From: Chitinophagaceae bacterium
GTDB lineage: Bacteria; Bacteroidota; Bacteroidia; Chitinophagales; Chitinophagaceae
Length of the DNA: 64,000 nt
Direction of reading: 5' to 3'
Assembly (NCBI GenBank): GCA_016702745.1
Contig: JADJDJ010000001.1
Span: 310,001-374,000 of the forward strand
The notes under the pieces are model-generated. The model was not told the origin of the DNA. It worked only from the letters and a program-made list of their open reading frames with translations, and made no database searches. This document shows positions 54,936 through 63,982 of the stretch, one piece after another. Position numbers and translations under genes: made by a program. Each line of letters begins with the position of its first letter. Position 1 is the stretch's first letter.

Positions 54936-56066
54936 ATGAAAAAGAAACAGCATCCATCAAGGCGTCAGTTTTTATACAATATCGGAGTAGCTGGTATGGG
55001 ACTACCGCTCTTATCGGCTTATTCAAAATGTAATGAAGCAAACTCAAATCAGGAAAAGATGGCCAATCCAAAAAAAGGGAAACTGGGTATCGCACTCGTG
55101 GGTCTGGGAAATTATGCGACCAATCAGTTAGCACCGGCTTTACAGCAAACAGAAGAATGCTATCTCGCCGGAATTGTAACAGGCACTCCCTCTAAAATTC
55201 CTGTCTGGAAAGAGAAATACGGCATACCTGATCAGAATATCTACAATTACGATAATTATGATGCAATAAAGAATAACCCGGATATTGATATCATTTATGT
55301 GGTGCTACCCAATAATATGCATGCCGAATATACCATCCGGGCTTTTGAAGCCGGCAAACATGTGATTTGTGAAAAACCAATGGCAATACAAGTAGAAGAA
55401 TGTGACCGGATGATTGCTGCAGCAAAAAAAGCAGGGAAACATCTTTCTATTGGCTACCGCCTGCACTTTGAACCCTATAACCTGGAAATGGTTCGTTGCG
55501 GTACTAAAAATATTTATGGTAAAATCAATAAATTATCCGGCGGCTTTGGATTCAGGGCAGGCCCATCCCAATGGAGATTAACGAAAAAGTATGCAGGCGG
55601 GGGACCATTGATGGATGTGGGCATTTATGTAATACAGGGATTGTGTTATACCAGCGGCATGGAACCCATTGCCGTAACTGCACAGGAAGGAGTGAAAACA
55701 GATCTGGAAAGATTTAAAGAAGTGGAACAATCACTGAGCTGGCAAATGGAATTTCCCAATGGATTAATCGCCGAAGGCCATACGAGTTACCAGGATAATA
55801 TGAATTTTTTACGGGCAGAAGCAGAACGGGGGGTATTCGAATTGACCTCGGCATATAATTATACAGGTCAACGGGGCAGTACACCTGAGGGTCCGATGAA
55901 TTTTCCTCATATCAATCAACAGGCAAGACAAATGGATGGCATCGCCAGATCCATTCAAAATGGGGAACAAAGTATAGTGCCCGGAGAAATGGGACGCAGA
56001 GATGTGAAATACCTGCAAGCGATTTATGAAGCGATGCGTACCGGTAAAAAAGTTTCATTAGTTTGA
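54936..56066 (+). CDS. Tat-exported glucose-fructose oxidoreductase-like enzyme
   Basis: This 376-residue Gfo/Idh/MocA protein has a twin-arginine signal (SRRQFLYNIGVAGMG at about 8-22). The Rossmann motif is GIALVGLGNYATNQLAPAL near residues 51-69. The CEKPMAI stretch has the conserved lysine, and GGGPLMDVGIYVIQ with its LHFEPYN neighbourhood matches glucose-fructose oxidoreductase and NADP-xylose dehydrogenases. Such enzymes oxidise aldoses to lactones in the periplasm with bound cofactor. The next genes encode a sugar-acid dehydratase, a lactonase lipoprotein and a keto-deoxy acid dehydratase. I infer that it oxidises xylose, or another pentose from xylan, to the lactone. The exact substrate is untested. 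Confidence 0.75.
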   Translation: MKKKQHPSRRQFLYNIGVAGMGLPLLSAYSKCNEANSNQEKMANPKKGKLGIALVGLGNYATNQLAPALQQTEECYLAGIVTGTPSKIPVWKEKYGIPDQNIYNYDNYDAIKNNPDIDIIYVVLPNNMHAEYTIRAFEAGKHVICEKPMAIQVEECDRMIAAAKKAGKHLSIGYRLHFEPYNLEMVRCGTKNIYGKINKLSGGFGFRAGPSQWRLTKKYAGGGPLMDVGIYVIQGLCYTSGMEPIAVTAQEGVKTDLERFKEVEQSLSWQMEFPNGLIAEGHTSYQDNMNFLRAEAERGVFELTSAYNYTGQRGSTPEGPMNFPHINQQARQMDGIARSIQNGEQSIVPGEMGRRDVKYLQAIYEAMRTGKKVSLV

Positions 56067-56086
56067 GAATCGTCAATTTGTAAAAT

Positions 56087-57805
56087 ATGAGTCAGCAATT
56101 AAGAAGCCGCGACTGGTTTGGCCGCAAAGACAAAGACGGAATCATCTACCGTAGCTGGATGAAAAACCAGGGTATGCCCACCGATATGTTTGATGGCCGT
56201 CCCGTCATCGGTATCTGTAATACGTTTAGTGAACTCACACCCTGCAATGCCCATTTCCGGGATCATGCCGAAGCGGTGAAGAAAGGCGTACTGGAAGCGG
56301 GCGGGTTTCCATTGGAATTCCCCGTGATGAGTTTGGGTGAAACCCTGCTGAAGCCAACTGCTATGTTGTTCCGCAATCTCGCCAGTATGGATACCGAAGA
56401 AAGTATCCGCGGTAATCCCATTGACGGAGTAGTACTGCTGACCGGATGTGATAAAACAACACCTTCAACTGTGATGGGTGCTGCCAGTGTGGGGTTGCCC
56501 ACGATTGTAGTGCCGGGAGGTCCCATGTTAAATGGCAGATATAAAGGCCAAACCATTGGCAGTGGTACACATGTCTGGAAATTTGATGAAGACATGAAGA
56601 CCGGCAAAATGTCCCAGGAGGAATGTGAATTTGCCGAGAGTTGTATGAGCCGCAGTATCGGTCATTGTATGACCATGGGTACAGCCAGTACCATGGCCGT
56701 GATGGTGGAAAGTCTGGGACTAACCCTGAGCGGAGCTTCAGCCATTCCTGCGGCGGACAGCCGTAAAAAAGTAATGGCACAACTCAGCGGCCGGAGAATT
56801 GTGGAAATGGTAAAAGAAAACCTGACAATTGATAAGATACTCACCCGCGAAGCATTTGAAAACGCCATCATGGCCAATTCCGCTGTGGGCGGCTCTTCCA
56901 ATTTTGTGATTCACCTGATGGCAATAGCCGGCAGGATCGGTGTCAAACTGGATTTAGATGATTTCGACAAGTTGGGCAGTCAGATACCTTTACTCCTGAA
57001 CCTCATGCCATCCGGACAATACCTGATGGAAGATTTTTATTATGCGGGTGGACTTCCGGTAATCCTGGATCAGTTAAAAAATAAATTACATAGTAATGTA
57101 ATGACGGTGACGGGTAAGAATCACCATGACAATATTAAAGGCAATACCAACTGTTACAATAAAGAAGTGATTGCTGAATATAATGAACCGTTCAAAGAAG
57201 CAGCCGGTATCGTAGTGGTGAAAGGAAACCTTGCCACAAATGGCGCCGTGATTAAACCCAGTGCCGCCACTCCGTCCCTGATGAAGCATAAAGGAAGAGC
57301 AGTGGTATTTGAAAGTATTGAAGATTATCATGCCCGGGTGGATGATCCTGCCCTGGATATAGATGAAAACTGTGTGATGGTATTGAAATATGTGGGACCC
57401 GTTGGTTATCCCGGAATGCCTGAAGTAGGAAATATGGCCCTGCCGAAAAAAATTCTGGAAAAAGGGATCAAAGACATGGTACGTATCAGTGATGGCAGAA
57501 TGAGTGGTACGGCATATGGAACCTCCGTATTACATGTGAGTCCTGAAAGTGCAATAGGAGGTACGCTGGCACTTGTTCAAAACGGAGACATGATTGAATT
57601 GGACGTTGAGAAACGATTACTGCATTTGCATGTGAGTGAGGAAGAATTGGCAAAAAGGAAATCAGCCTGGACCGCCCCGCCACCGGCCGCTACCCGTGGA
57701 TATGTAAGCATGTATATCAAACATGTGTTGGGCAGCGATAAAGGAGCGGATCTTGATTTCCTGCAAGGCAGCTCTGGTAGTCAGGTTACGAGGGATTCAC
57801 ACTAA
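56087..57805 (+). CDS. IlvD/Edd-family sugar-acid dehydratase (xylonate/arabinonate type)
   Basis: This 572-residue cytoplasmic iron-sulfur dehydratase probably takes water from a C5 aldonate to give the 2-keto-3-deoxy acid. Likely [2Fe-2S] cysteines are Cys53 (TPCNAHF), Cys121 (TGCDKTTPS) and Cys194 (GHCMTMGTASTM). The start RSRDWFGRKDKDGIIYRSWM and the LTLSGASAIPAADS block are those of pentonate dehydratases more than of IlvD proper. It lacks any export signal, so its substrate must reach the cytoplasm; the GntP permease at 60972 fits that need. It is 21 bases downstream of the oxidoreductase gene and 10 bases before the lactonase. Confidence 0.87.
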   Translation: MSQQLRSRDWFGRKDKDGIIYRSWMKNQGMPTDMFDGRPVIGICNTFSELTPCNAHFRDHAEAVKKGVLEAGGFPLEFPVMSLGETLLKPTAMLFRNLASMDTEESIRGNPIDGVVLLTGCDKTTPSTVMGAASVGLPTIVVPGGPMLNGRYKGQTIGSGTHVWKFDEDMKTGKMSQEECEFAESCMSRSIGHCMTMGTASTMAVMVESLGLTLSGASAIPAADSRKKVMAQLSGRRIVEMVKENLTIDKILTREAFENAIMANSAVGGSSNFVIHLMAIAGRIGVKLDLDDFDKLGSQIPLLLNLMPSGQYLMEDFYYAGGLPVILDQLKNKLHSNVMTVTGKNHHDNIKGNTNCYNKEVIAEYNEPFKEAAGIVVVKGNLATNGAVIKPSAATPSLMKHKGRAVVFESIEDYHARVDDPALDIDENCVMVLKYVGPVGYPGMPEVGNMALPKKILEKGIKDMVRISDGRMSGTAYGTSVLHVSPESAIGGTLALVQNGDMIELDVEKRLLHLHVSEEELAKRKSAWTAPPPAATRGYVSMYIKHVLGSDKGADLDFLQGSSGSQVTRDSH

Positions 57806-57814
57806 AACTGGTTT

Positions 57815-58837
57815 ATGAAAAAAGGATTTTTTATTTTTCTGCTTGTTCCGGTACTGGCTTGTAATAACAGCAGTAACTCACAAAAGAAAGAATTGATGTA
57901 TCAGCAAACAGGAGCCCTGATCAGATACGACGAATCATTGGACAGCCTCATTGCTCCGGATGCAAAGGCCGATATTATCGCCACGGGTTATGAATGGAGT
58001 GAAGGGCCGCTCTGGATTGAGGCACAACAAATGCTCCTTTTCAGCGATGTGCCCACCAACACCATTTACAAATGGACAGAAAAAGAAGGCACCTCCGTTT
58101 ACCTGCAACCAAGTGGCTATACCGGTACAACACCCAGTGTATGTAATGAGCCTGGTAGCAATGGTCTAACCCTGGATCTAACCGGTAAACTCGTATTATG
58201 TCAGCATGGCGACCGCCAAATGGGAAGAATGGATGCCCCCCTGGATCAACCCAAAGCTGTTTATACAGTACTGGCCACGCATTATGAAGGAAAGCGCTTC
58301 AGCAGTCCGAATGATTGTGTATTTAGTGCTGAGGGTGAATTATTTTTTACAGACCCACCTTATGGATTGAAAACACAGGATGATTCAGATTCGCTCAAGG
58401 AAATACCTTTTAACGGGGTGTATCGTGTTAAAAAGAATGGGGAAGTGGACCTGGTGATCAATAACATCACCCGTCCAAACGGATTGGCTTTTTTCCCGGG
58501 TAGCAGCAAATTACTCGTTGCCTGCTCCGATCCTGACCAGCCCGATTGGCACCTGATTGATATCGTTAGCGACAGCATGATAGCCGTTTCCCTTTTTTAC
58601 AGTGCGAAAGAAGAAAGAAAATCAATGAAAACGGGTTTGCCCGATGGATTGAAAATTAATCAGCAAGGAATCGTTTTTGCCAGCGGTCCTGGCGGGGTAT
58701 ATATTTTTAATAAGGAAGGAAAGAAGCTGGGCTTGCTGAAACTGGAAGCACCGGCCAGTAATTGTGCACTGAGTGCCGATGAAAAAACACTTTATATTAC
58801 CAATGATATGCAGGTGCTGAGGGTAAAACTGAAATAA
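57815..58837 (+). CDS. SMP-30/gluconolactonase-family lactonase lipoprotein
   Basis: This 340-residue six-bladed beta-propeller has a lipoprotein signal, LLVPVLACNN, with the lipid cysteine at 16, placing it in the periplasm or outer membrane. Metal ligands of the family are visible: the Glu in YEWSEGPLW, the Asn in SSPNDCVF, and the Asp in GLPDGLKIN. Such enzymes hydrolyse aldonolactones. It lies between the sugar-acid dehydratase and the FAH-family gene. I infer that it opens the lactone made by the Tat-exported oxidoreductase. The extracytoplasmic location of both proteins supports sugar oxidation outside the cytoplasm. Confidence 0.85.
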   Translation: MKKGFFIFLLVPVLACNNSSNSQKKELMYQQTGALIRYDESLDSLIAPDAKADIIATGYEWSEGPLWIEAQQMLLFSDVPTNTIYKWTEKEGTSVYLQPSGYTGTTPSVCNEPGSNGLTLDLTGKLVLCQHGDRQMGRMDAPLDQPKAVYTVLATHYEGKRFSSPNDCVFSAEGELFFTDPPYGLKTQDDSDSLKEIPFNGVYRVKKNGEVDLVINNITRPNGLAFFPGSSKLLVACSDPDQPDWHLIDIVSDSMIAVSLFYSAKEERKSMKTGLPDGLKINQQGIVFASGPGGVYIFNKEGKKLGLLKLEAPASNCALSADEKTLYITNDMQVLRVKLK

Positions 58838-58887
58838 ATAAAATCAATGTATACAACCGAAGCGGGGATGGATAAAATATAAACGGG

Positions 58888-59742
58888 ATGATGACTTCGG
58901 ATAAAAATTCAACAATGAAATTGTACAGAACAGCAAATGGACCGATAGTAGAGCAAAATGGACATTTTTATAAGAGTCGCGAAAGCTGGGATAGTCTGGT
59001 TAATAACGATGATGTGTTGGAAAAATTAGCAGCAGAAATTTCAGGGGCCATTCCTGTGGATGGCTCGGCTATCAGCGAACTTTTACCGGTAATTGGTGAT
59101 CAGCAGGAACTCTGGGCCTGTGGGGTTACTTATTACCGTAGCATGGTGGGCAGACAGGAAGAAAGCAAGGCTTCAGGCGGTGCTGATTTTTATGCCAAAG
59201 TGTATGAGGCAGACCGGCCCGAATGTTTTTTTAAAAGTACACCGCATAGAGTATCCGGTCACCAGGGGATGGTTCGTATCCGAAGGGACAGTAGCTGGGA
59301 TGTACCAGAACCTGAACTGACACTGGTGGTGACGGCCACCAGTAAAATTATTGGCTATACGATTGGAAATGATATGAGCAGCCGGAGTATCGAAGGTGAA
59401 AATCCGCTCTACCTGCCACAAGCCAAAACCTATGATGGATGTGCAGCGCTCGGTCCCTGTATCTGCCTCACAGAACAGGCACTCAGTAAAGAAACCATGA
59501 TCAGACTCCATATCAAAAGAAATGCAGCCCTGGTTTTTGAAGGTGAAATTGCAATCAGTCAGATGAAAAGAAATCCGGAAGAACTGGTTTCATTTATTTA
59601 TCGCGAAAGCAGCTTTCCGCACGGTTGCCTGATCATGACCGGAACCGGTATTGTGCCCGGCAGCGATTTTACTTTAAGAGGTGGTGATGAAATCAGTATT
59701 TCCATTGATGGAATCGGGACCCTGACAAATACGGTTGAATAA
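58888..59742 (+). CDS. FAH-family 2-keto-3-deoxy-pentonate dehydratase (XylX/KdaD type)
   Basis: This 284-residue cytoplasmic enzyme has a fumarylacetoacetate-hydrolase fold; an ATG at 58915 is an alternative start. Metal-binding glutamates lie in DVPEPELTLV. The GNDMSSRSIEGENPLYLPQA block is characteristic of 2-keto-3-deoxyarabinonate and xylonate dehydratases. These enzymes turn 2-keto-3-deoxypentonate into alpha-ketoglutarate semialdehyde in the Weimberg pathway. It is 50 bases after the lactonase and 15 bases before the second GH10. The final dehydrogenase to 2-oxoglutarate is not in the window. Family-level assignment is strong; substrate is inferred. Confidence 0.85.
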   Translation: MMTSDKNSTMKLYRTANGPIVEQNGHFYKSRESWDSLVNNDDVLEKLAAEISGAIPVDGSAISELLPVIGDQQELWACGVTYYRSMVGRQEESKASGGADFYAKVYEADRPECFFKSTPHRVSGHQGMVRIRRDSSWDVPEPELTLVVTATSKIIGYTIGNDMSSRSIEGENPLYLPQAKTYDGCAALGPCICLTEQALSKETMIRLHIKRNAALVFEGEIAISQMKRNPEELVSFIYRESSFPHGCLIMTGTGIVPGSDFTLRGGDEISISIDGIGTLTNTVE

Positions 59743-59757
59743 TCTTATTACTATTAG

Positions 59758-60930
59758 ATGCAGCTTTTTCCTAACAAACAAATCATACTGGCGGGCTTAC
59801 TGGTTTACAGTTCCTGCAGCCCCGCACAACAATTGAATACAAAGGGTCAAACGGAAAAAGTGTTGAAGGAAGTATACAAAAATGCCTTTCTCATGGGTAC
59901 GGCTGTTACACCGGTGATTACCAGTGGAACAGATAAGGCTTCGCAGGATATAGTGATCAGCCACTTTAATTCCATCACCGTTGAAAATGTAATGAAGGCG
60001 GCCCTGATCAATCCGGAACCGGGTGTTTTTCGTTTCGGGCCCGCTGATGATTTTGTGGCATTTGGCGCTAAAAATAATATGTTTATCGTAGCGCATACCC
60101 TCGTCTGGCATAACCAATGCCCCGCCTGGTTTTTTACCAATGCATCCGGAAAGCCGAATAGTAAAGCGGAACAGATTGAAAGATTAAGAGAACATATCCG
60201 TGTGGTGGCCGGACGTTATGCCGGTAAAGTACATGCCTGGGATGTGGTGAATGAAGTAATAGATAATGATGGCAGCTACCGGCCCACTTCCTGGGTCAAT
60301 GCTTTTGGAAACGGAGATACCTTAGTAAAATATGCGTTTCAATTTGCTGCAGAATATGCACCCAATACTGAACTTTATTACAATGATTTCAATGCCTGGC
60401 GCCCCGAGAAAAGAGATGGGATCGTTCGCCTGGTAAAAACGCTGCAACAACAAGGAATACAGATTGACGGGGTGGGCATGCAGGGACATTGGGGACTGAA
60501 TTATCCCAGGACAAAATACATTGAAGATGCCATTGATGCCTATGCCGCCTGTGGTATTAAAGTAATGATCACCGAACTGGATGTGGATGTATTGCCATTG
60601 ACAAAAGAAGGACAGATCATCGGACAAGGCATGGCAGATAAACAATTTCAGCTGGAAGAATTTAAAACCTTCCTGGATCCTTATCCGAAACAATTGCCAG
60701 ACAGCATGCAAACCCTGCTGGCTAACCGCTATGCAGAATTATTCGGCATTTTCTACCAGAAGAAAGAAAAAATAGCAAGGGTAACGCTGTGGGGTGTGCA
60801 TGATGGCATGAGCTGGAAAAATGATTATCCCATTCCGGGCCGTACCAATTACCCGCTTTTATGGAACCGGGATAAAAAACCAAAACCGGCACTGGATGCT
60901 GTGCTGGCAGAACCGCAAAGAATAAAGTAA
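59758..60930 (+). CDS. endo-1,4-beta-xylanase lipoprotein, GH10 (second copy)
   Basis: This 390-residue protein has a lipoprotein signal LAGLLVYSSC with the lipid cysteine at 20. GH10 motifs are VAHTLVWHNQCPAWF near 111-125, the acid/base Glu166 in WDVVNEVI, and the nucleophile Glu273 in ITELDVDV. Compared with the GH10 at 34004 it shares the plan and many motifs but is clearly diverged, so this is not a recent duplication. It lies inside the oxidative gene run, between the keto-deoxy acid dehydratase and the GntP permease. That ties that run to xylan use. Confidence 0.93.
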   Translation: MQLFPNKQIILAGLLVYSSCSPAQQLNTKGQTEKVLKEVYKNAFLMGTAVTPVITSGTDKASQDIVISHFNSITVENVMKAALINPEPGVFRFGPADDFVAFGAKNNMFIVAHTLVWHNQCPAWFFTNASGKPNSKAEQIERLREHIRVVAGRYAGKVHAWDVVNEVIDNDGSYRPTSWVNAFGNGDTLVKYAFQFAAEYAPNTELYYNDFNAWRPEKRDGIVRLVKTLQQQGIQIDGVGMQGHWGLNYPRTKYIEDAIDAYAACGIKVMITELDVDVLPLTKEGQIIGQGMADKQFQLEEFKTFLDPYPKQLPDSMQTLLANRYAELFGIFYQKKEKIARVTLWGVHDGMSWKNDYPIPGRTNYPLLWNRDKKPKPALDAVLAEPQRIK

Positions 60931-60971
60931 AGACCACATCAGCGTAGGAATAAAATAAACCAGTCATCATT

Positions 60972-62276
60972 ATGCAACTGCTTATTATCATATTGGCGAT
61001 ACTGGTCCAGGTATTCCTGACAGTAAAAAAAGTAAGCCCCTTTATTTCCCTGCTCATTGTGGCTATTTTATCCGGGCTCGCCCTCGGTATGTCGCCCGAT
61101 GCCTTATTAAAATCATTGGAAACTGGTGCAGGCAGTACATTGGGCGGACTGGCATTTATCATTTGTCTGGGTGCCGTATTGGGTAAGGTATTGGAAGAAA
61201 GCGGGGCTGCTGAAAAAATTGCCATGACCCTGATCAATGGTTTCGGTGAAAAAAATATTCAATGGGCCGTTTTGCTAACCGGTTTTCTGATTGGCATTCC
61301 CTTGTATTATAACGCCGGTTTTGTGATACTCGTGCCACTGGTCTTTATGCTGGGAAAAAAAACAAAACTACCCCTGCTATATATTGCCATACCCATGGCG
61401 GCCTCTCTCAGCACCACGCATTGTTTTTTACCACCACATCCCGGTCCTGCATTGCTGGTGAATGCTTTTAAAGCAGATATGGGTAAGACCCTGTTGTATG
61501 GACTTTGTATTGCTATCCCTGCTGTGATTCTCGCAGGTCCATTCCTGGGCAGACGTTTAAAAAGTATTGGTATACTGAATGTGCAGGAAGACCGGATTGA
61601 TCAAACGGAAAAAATGTTGCCTGCTGCCTTACCAAGTTTCGGGATTGCTTTACTGCCGGTTATTTTTATCAGTTTATCTGTGATTGCGGATAATTTCTTA
61701 CCTGCCGGAGTCCTTAAAACTATTTTTCTCTTTACCGGCAATTCCACCATCGCATTACTGATTGCCGTGCTGGTGGCCCTGGGCTGGTTTGGTGTAAGAA
61801 GGGGTATTAAAATGGAGACCCAGCTGCAATGGGTGCATACCGCCATCAGTAATATAGCTGTGATCTTATTAATCATAACTGCAGGCGGTGTTTTCAAACA
61901 GGTATTGACTGATAGCGGCACCGGTGCTTATATTTCTTCATTCAGCACCAAATGGCAAATGCCACCATTACTCTTTGCCTGGGTGGTTACAGCCTTATTA
62001 AGGGTGATGATCGGATCAGCAACAGTTGCAGCAATTACAGCGGCAGGGGTTGTTTCTCCCATGTTGGGCCAGCCCGGTATAACACCGGAATTAATGGTAC
62101 TCGCAGTGGGTAGCGGCTCTGTATTTGGCTCCCATATCAATGATTCGGGATTCTGGATGTTTAAAGAGTTCTTTAAATTATCATTGAAGGAAACCTTTTT
62201 GTCCTGGACCATTATGGAAACATTGATTTCCATAATTGGACTTATTGGTGTATTGATCCTGAATATGATTATCTGA
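60972..62276 (+). CDS. GntP-family gluconate/aldonate:proton symporter
   Basis: This 434-residue inner-membrane protein has about 12 hydrophobic segments. The start QLLIIILAILVQVFLTVKKV, GAGSTLGGLAFIICLGAVLG, and FGEKNIQWAVLLTGFLIGIP with LYYNAGFVILVPL are typical of the GntP family. HCFLPPHPGPALLVNAFKAD and GSHINDSGFWMFKEFF are the strongest signatures. GntP proteins import gluconate and similar sugar acids. Placed after the aldose oxidoreductase, lactonase and dehydratase genes, it is the natural importer of pentonate made in the periplasm. Glucuronate or another sugar acid is an alternative cargo. Confidence 0.9.
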   Translation: MQLLIIILAILVQVFLTVKKVSPFISLLIVAILSGLALGMSPDALLKSLETGAGSTLGGLAFIICLGAVLGKVLEESGAAEKIAMTLINGFGEKNIQWAVLLTGFLIGIPLYYNAGFVILVPLVFMLGKKTKLPLLYIAIPMAASLSTTHCFLPPHPGPALLVNAFKADMGKTLLYGLCIAIPAVILAGPFLGRRLKSIGILNVQEDRIDQTEKMLPAALPSFGIALLPVIFISLSVIADNFLPAGVLKTIFLFTGNSTIALLIAVLVALGWFGVRRGIKMETQLQWVHTAISNIAVILLIITAGGVFKQVLTDSGTGAYISSFSTKWQMPPLLFAWVVTALLRVMIGSATVAAITAAGVVSPMLGQPGITPELMVLAVGSGSVFGSHINDSGFWMFKEFFKLSLKETFLSWTIMETLISIIGLIGVLILNMII

Positions 62277-62326
62277 TAAAGAGAATTGCTTATTTCATTT
62301 CTTTCTTTAATAAAGGCCAGTCCGGG

Positions 62327-62925
62327 TTGGGCGTATGGGCCTGCTCAATCATTGCGGCTAATTTTTTCAGAAGCCGGGGTTTTATCACAGAAGGCAGGTG
62401 GGATAAAATACTGCAAACACTTAAAAAAGGAGATTATGTAATCATGCAGTTCGGACATAATGATGCCAGTCCGCTCGATGATACCGCCCGTGCAAGAGGT
62501 GTTATTCGTGGTATCGGTGAAGACAGTACCGAAATCTGGAATCCCATCCGGAAAATAAAAGAAGTAGTACATACTTATGGCTGGTACATGCGCAAGTATG
62601 TAAAGGAAACAAAGTCAAAAGGGGCCACTGCCATTATTTGCTCCCTCGTGCCCCGTAATAACTGGAAAGATGGAAAAGTAAACCGTTCAGCTGATTCATG
62701 GGCACTCTGGGCAAAGCAGGTGGCCGAACAGGAAGGCGCACTTTTTATCGGCCTGAATGAATTTGTCGCAGCAAAATAGGCGGCATTGGGAGAAACGGCT
62801 ATAAATATTTTCCTGCAGATAATACCCATACCAATGAAGAAGGAGCCCGGATCAATGTGGCTACGGTAGTGAATCAACTCCGTTCGCTCAAGCCAGGATC
62901 ATTAGTTAAGTACCTGAATCAGTAA
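62327..62925 (+). pseudogene. SGNH acetylesterase (rhamnogalacturonan-acetylesterase type), degenerate
   Basis: The middle of a CE12-type SGNH esterase is clear: FITEGRWDKI, GDYVIMQFGHNDASPLDD, VVHTYGWYMRKYV and ICSLVPRNNWKDGK run in one frame. A TAG at 62777-62779 ends that frame. The last block, FPADNTHTNEEGAR, with the catalytic Asp/His pair follows in another frame to a TAA at 62923-62925. Either one missing base in the A run at 62773-62776, or a TAT-to-TAG change plus a deletion, explains it. The N-terminus is also absent: no signal peptide and no GDS nucleophile block precede the segment, though the frame is open back into the gntP end. It follows gntP and was probably an acetyl esterase of the locus. 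Confidence 0.75.
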
Positions 62926-62945
62926 GCAATCATAAAACAAATAGC

Positions 62946-63260
62946 ATGCAACGAGTGGCTTTTAAAATGAGATTGTTCAAAGGACAGGAAGGGGAGTATT
63001 TAAAACGGCATGATCAGTTATGGCACGAACTGCATTCACTCCTGAAAGAAACCGGAATTATGGAATACAGTATTTTCCAGAATGAAGCTACCGGTGATTT
63101 ATTTGGCGTTCTGAAAATCAGTGATGCAGTGAAACTGGATGCTTTGCCCGACCAGCCGGTGATGAAAAAATGGTGGGCCTATATGAAGGATATCATGGAA
63201 TCTAATCCGGATAACTCCCCGGTAACTGTGCCGTTGAAAGAAGTATTTTACATGCCCTGA
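62946..63260 (+). CDS. rhaM: L-rhamnose mutarotase
   Basis: This 104-residue cytoplasmic protein interconverts the anomers of L-rhamnose or similar sugars. The start RVAFKMRLFKGQEGEYLKRH, the HDQLWHEL motif with the catalytic histidine, and the EYSIFQNEATGDLFGVL strand pair match the RhaM family at its usual length. KKWWAYMKDIM is the conserved C-terminal helix. No rhamnose isomerase or kinase is in the window, so it may serve another pentose or hexose here. It follows the broken SGNH esterase by about 20 bases and ends 51 bases before the convergent regulator gene. Confidence 0.88.
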   Translation: MQRVAFKMRLFKGQEGEYLKRHDQLWHELHSLLKETGIMEYSIFQNEATGDLFGVLKISDAVKLDALPDQPVMKKWWAYMKDIMESNPDNSPVTVPLKEVFYMP

Positions 63261-63310
63261 TTAATCCTCAGTGTCGTTATCCAGCAAATGATTGATCCGC
63301 GGAATGAACT

Positions 63311-63982
63311 TCAGGATGGAGTGAAAGTTCTTCCGGTAATGTTTTTTATCCAGCTTATAATAAAACGCCCCTTTTTTGAACCGGCCCTGTCTTTTTCTTT
63401 TTGTTTGATCAGCATACCGGTCGAAATAATTTTCCGGCTGAAATTCCCCTTGTCAAATTTGGTTTCATATACATCCTCAAACAGGCTTTGTAAGAGAGGA
63501 AGCGTAAAACGTTGGGGAAGAAGTTCAAATAACAAGGGATGCAAGGCCGCTTTGTATCTTAATTTCTGACGGGCCGTTTGTACCATTTGTGGATGATCAA
63601 AAATTAAATCCGGAATCTCATCCAGTTTAAACCACTCCGCATGAAATTGATCATTCAGCCGCTGTTCATATTGATGGATATCAATCAGGGCAAAAAAAGC
63701 AATAGATACCGTTCGTTCAATCGGATCCCGGTCAACCTTAGTATAGGTTTGCAATTGCTCCAGATACAATCCACTCAGTCCGGTCAATGTCTTCAATACC
63801 CGGTTGGCCGCCTCATCCGCACTCTCATCCGGCTGGACAAAGCCACCCATCAAACTCCATTCTTCCACACAGGGCTCAAATCCCCGCTTGATCAGCAATA
63901 TCTTTAAATGCTGACCATCAAAGCCAAAGACACTACAGTCAACGGCCACAATCATCCGGGTTTGATTTTGGTACCTGGTCAT
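63311..63982 (-). CDS. Nudix-related transcriptional regulator (NrtR/AraR type)
   Basis: This 223-residue protein has an N-terminal Nudix domain (about 10-140) and a C-terminal winged-helix region (about 145-223). The Nudix box at about 46-68 (GGFVQPDESADEAANRVL) has lost the REUxEE core, so catalysis is unlikely and ligand sensing is more likely. The start MTRYQNQTRMIVAVDCSVFG is typical of the NrtR-like sugar regulators of Bacteroidota, which include regulators of arabinose use. It is convergent with the locus end and close to the right edge. It may control the pentose genes, but no binding sites were recognised. Confidence 0.82.
   Translation of the reverse strand: MTRYQNQTRMIVAVDCSVFGFDGQHLKILLIKRGFEPCVEEWSLMGGFVQPDESADEAANRVLKTLTGLSGLYLEQLQTYTKVDRDPIERTVSIAFFALIDIHQYEQRLNDQFHAEWFKLDEIPDLIFDHPQMVQTARQKLRYKAALHPLLFELLPQRFTLPLLQSLFEDVYETKFDKGNFSRKIISTGMLIKQKEKDRAGSKKGRFIISWIKNITGRTFTPS

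Noticed and set aside
60972..62276. Classical gluconate operon
   Set aside because: There is no gluconokinase or 6-phosphogluconate dehydratase nearby. The neighbours are pentonate-type enzymes and a xylanase.
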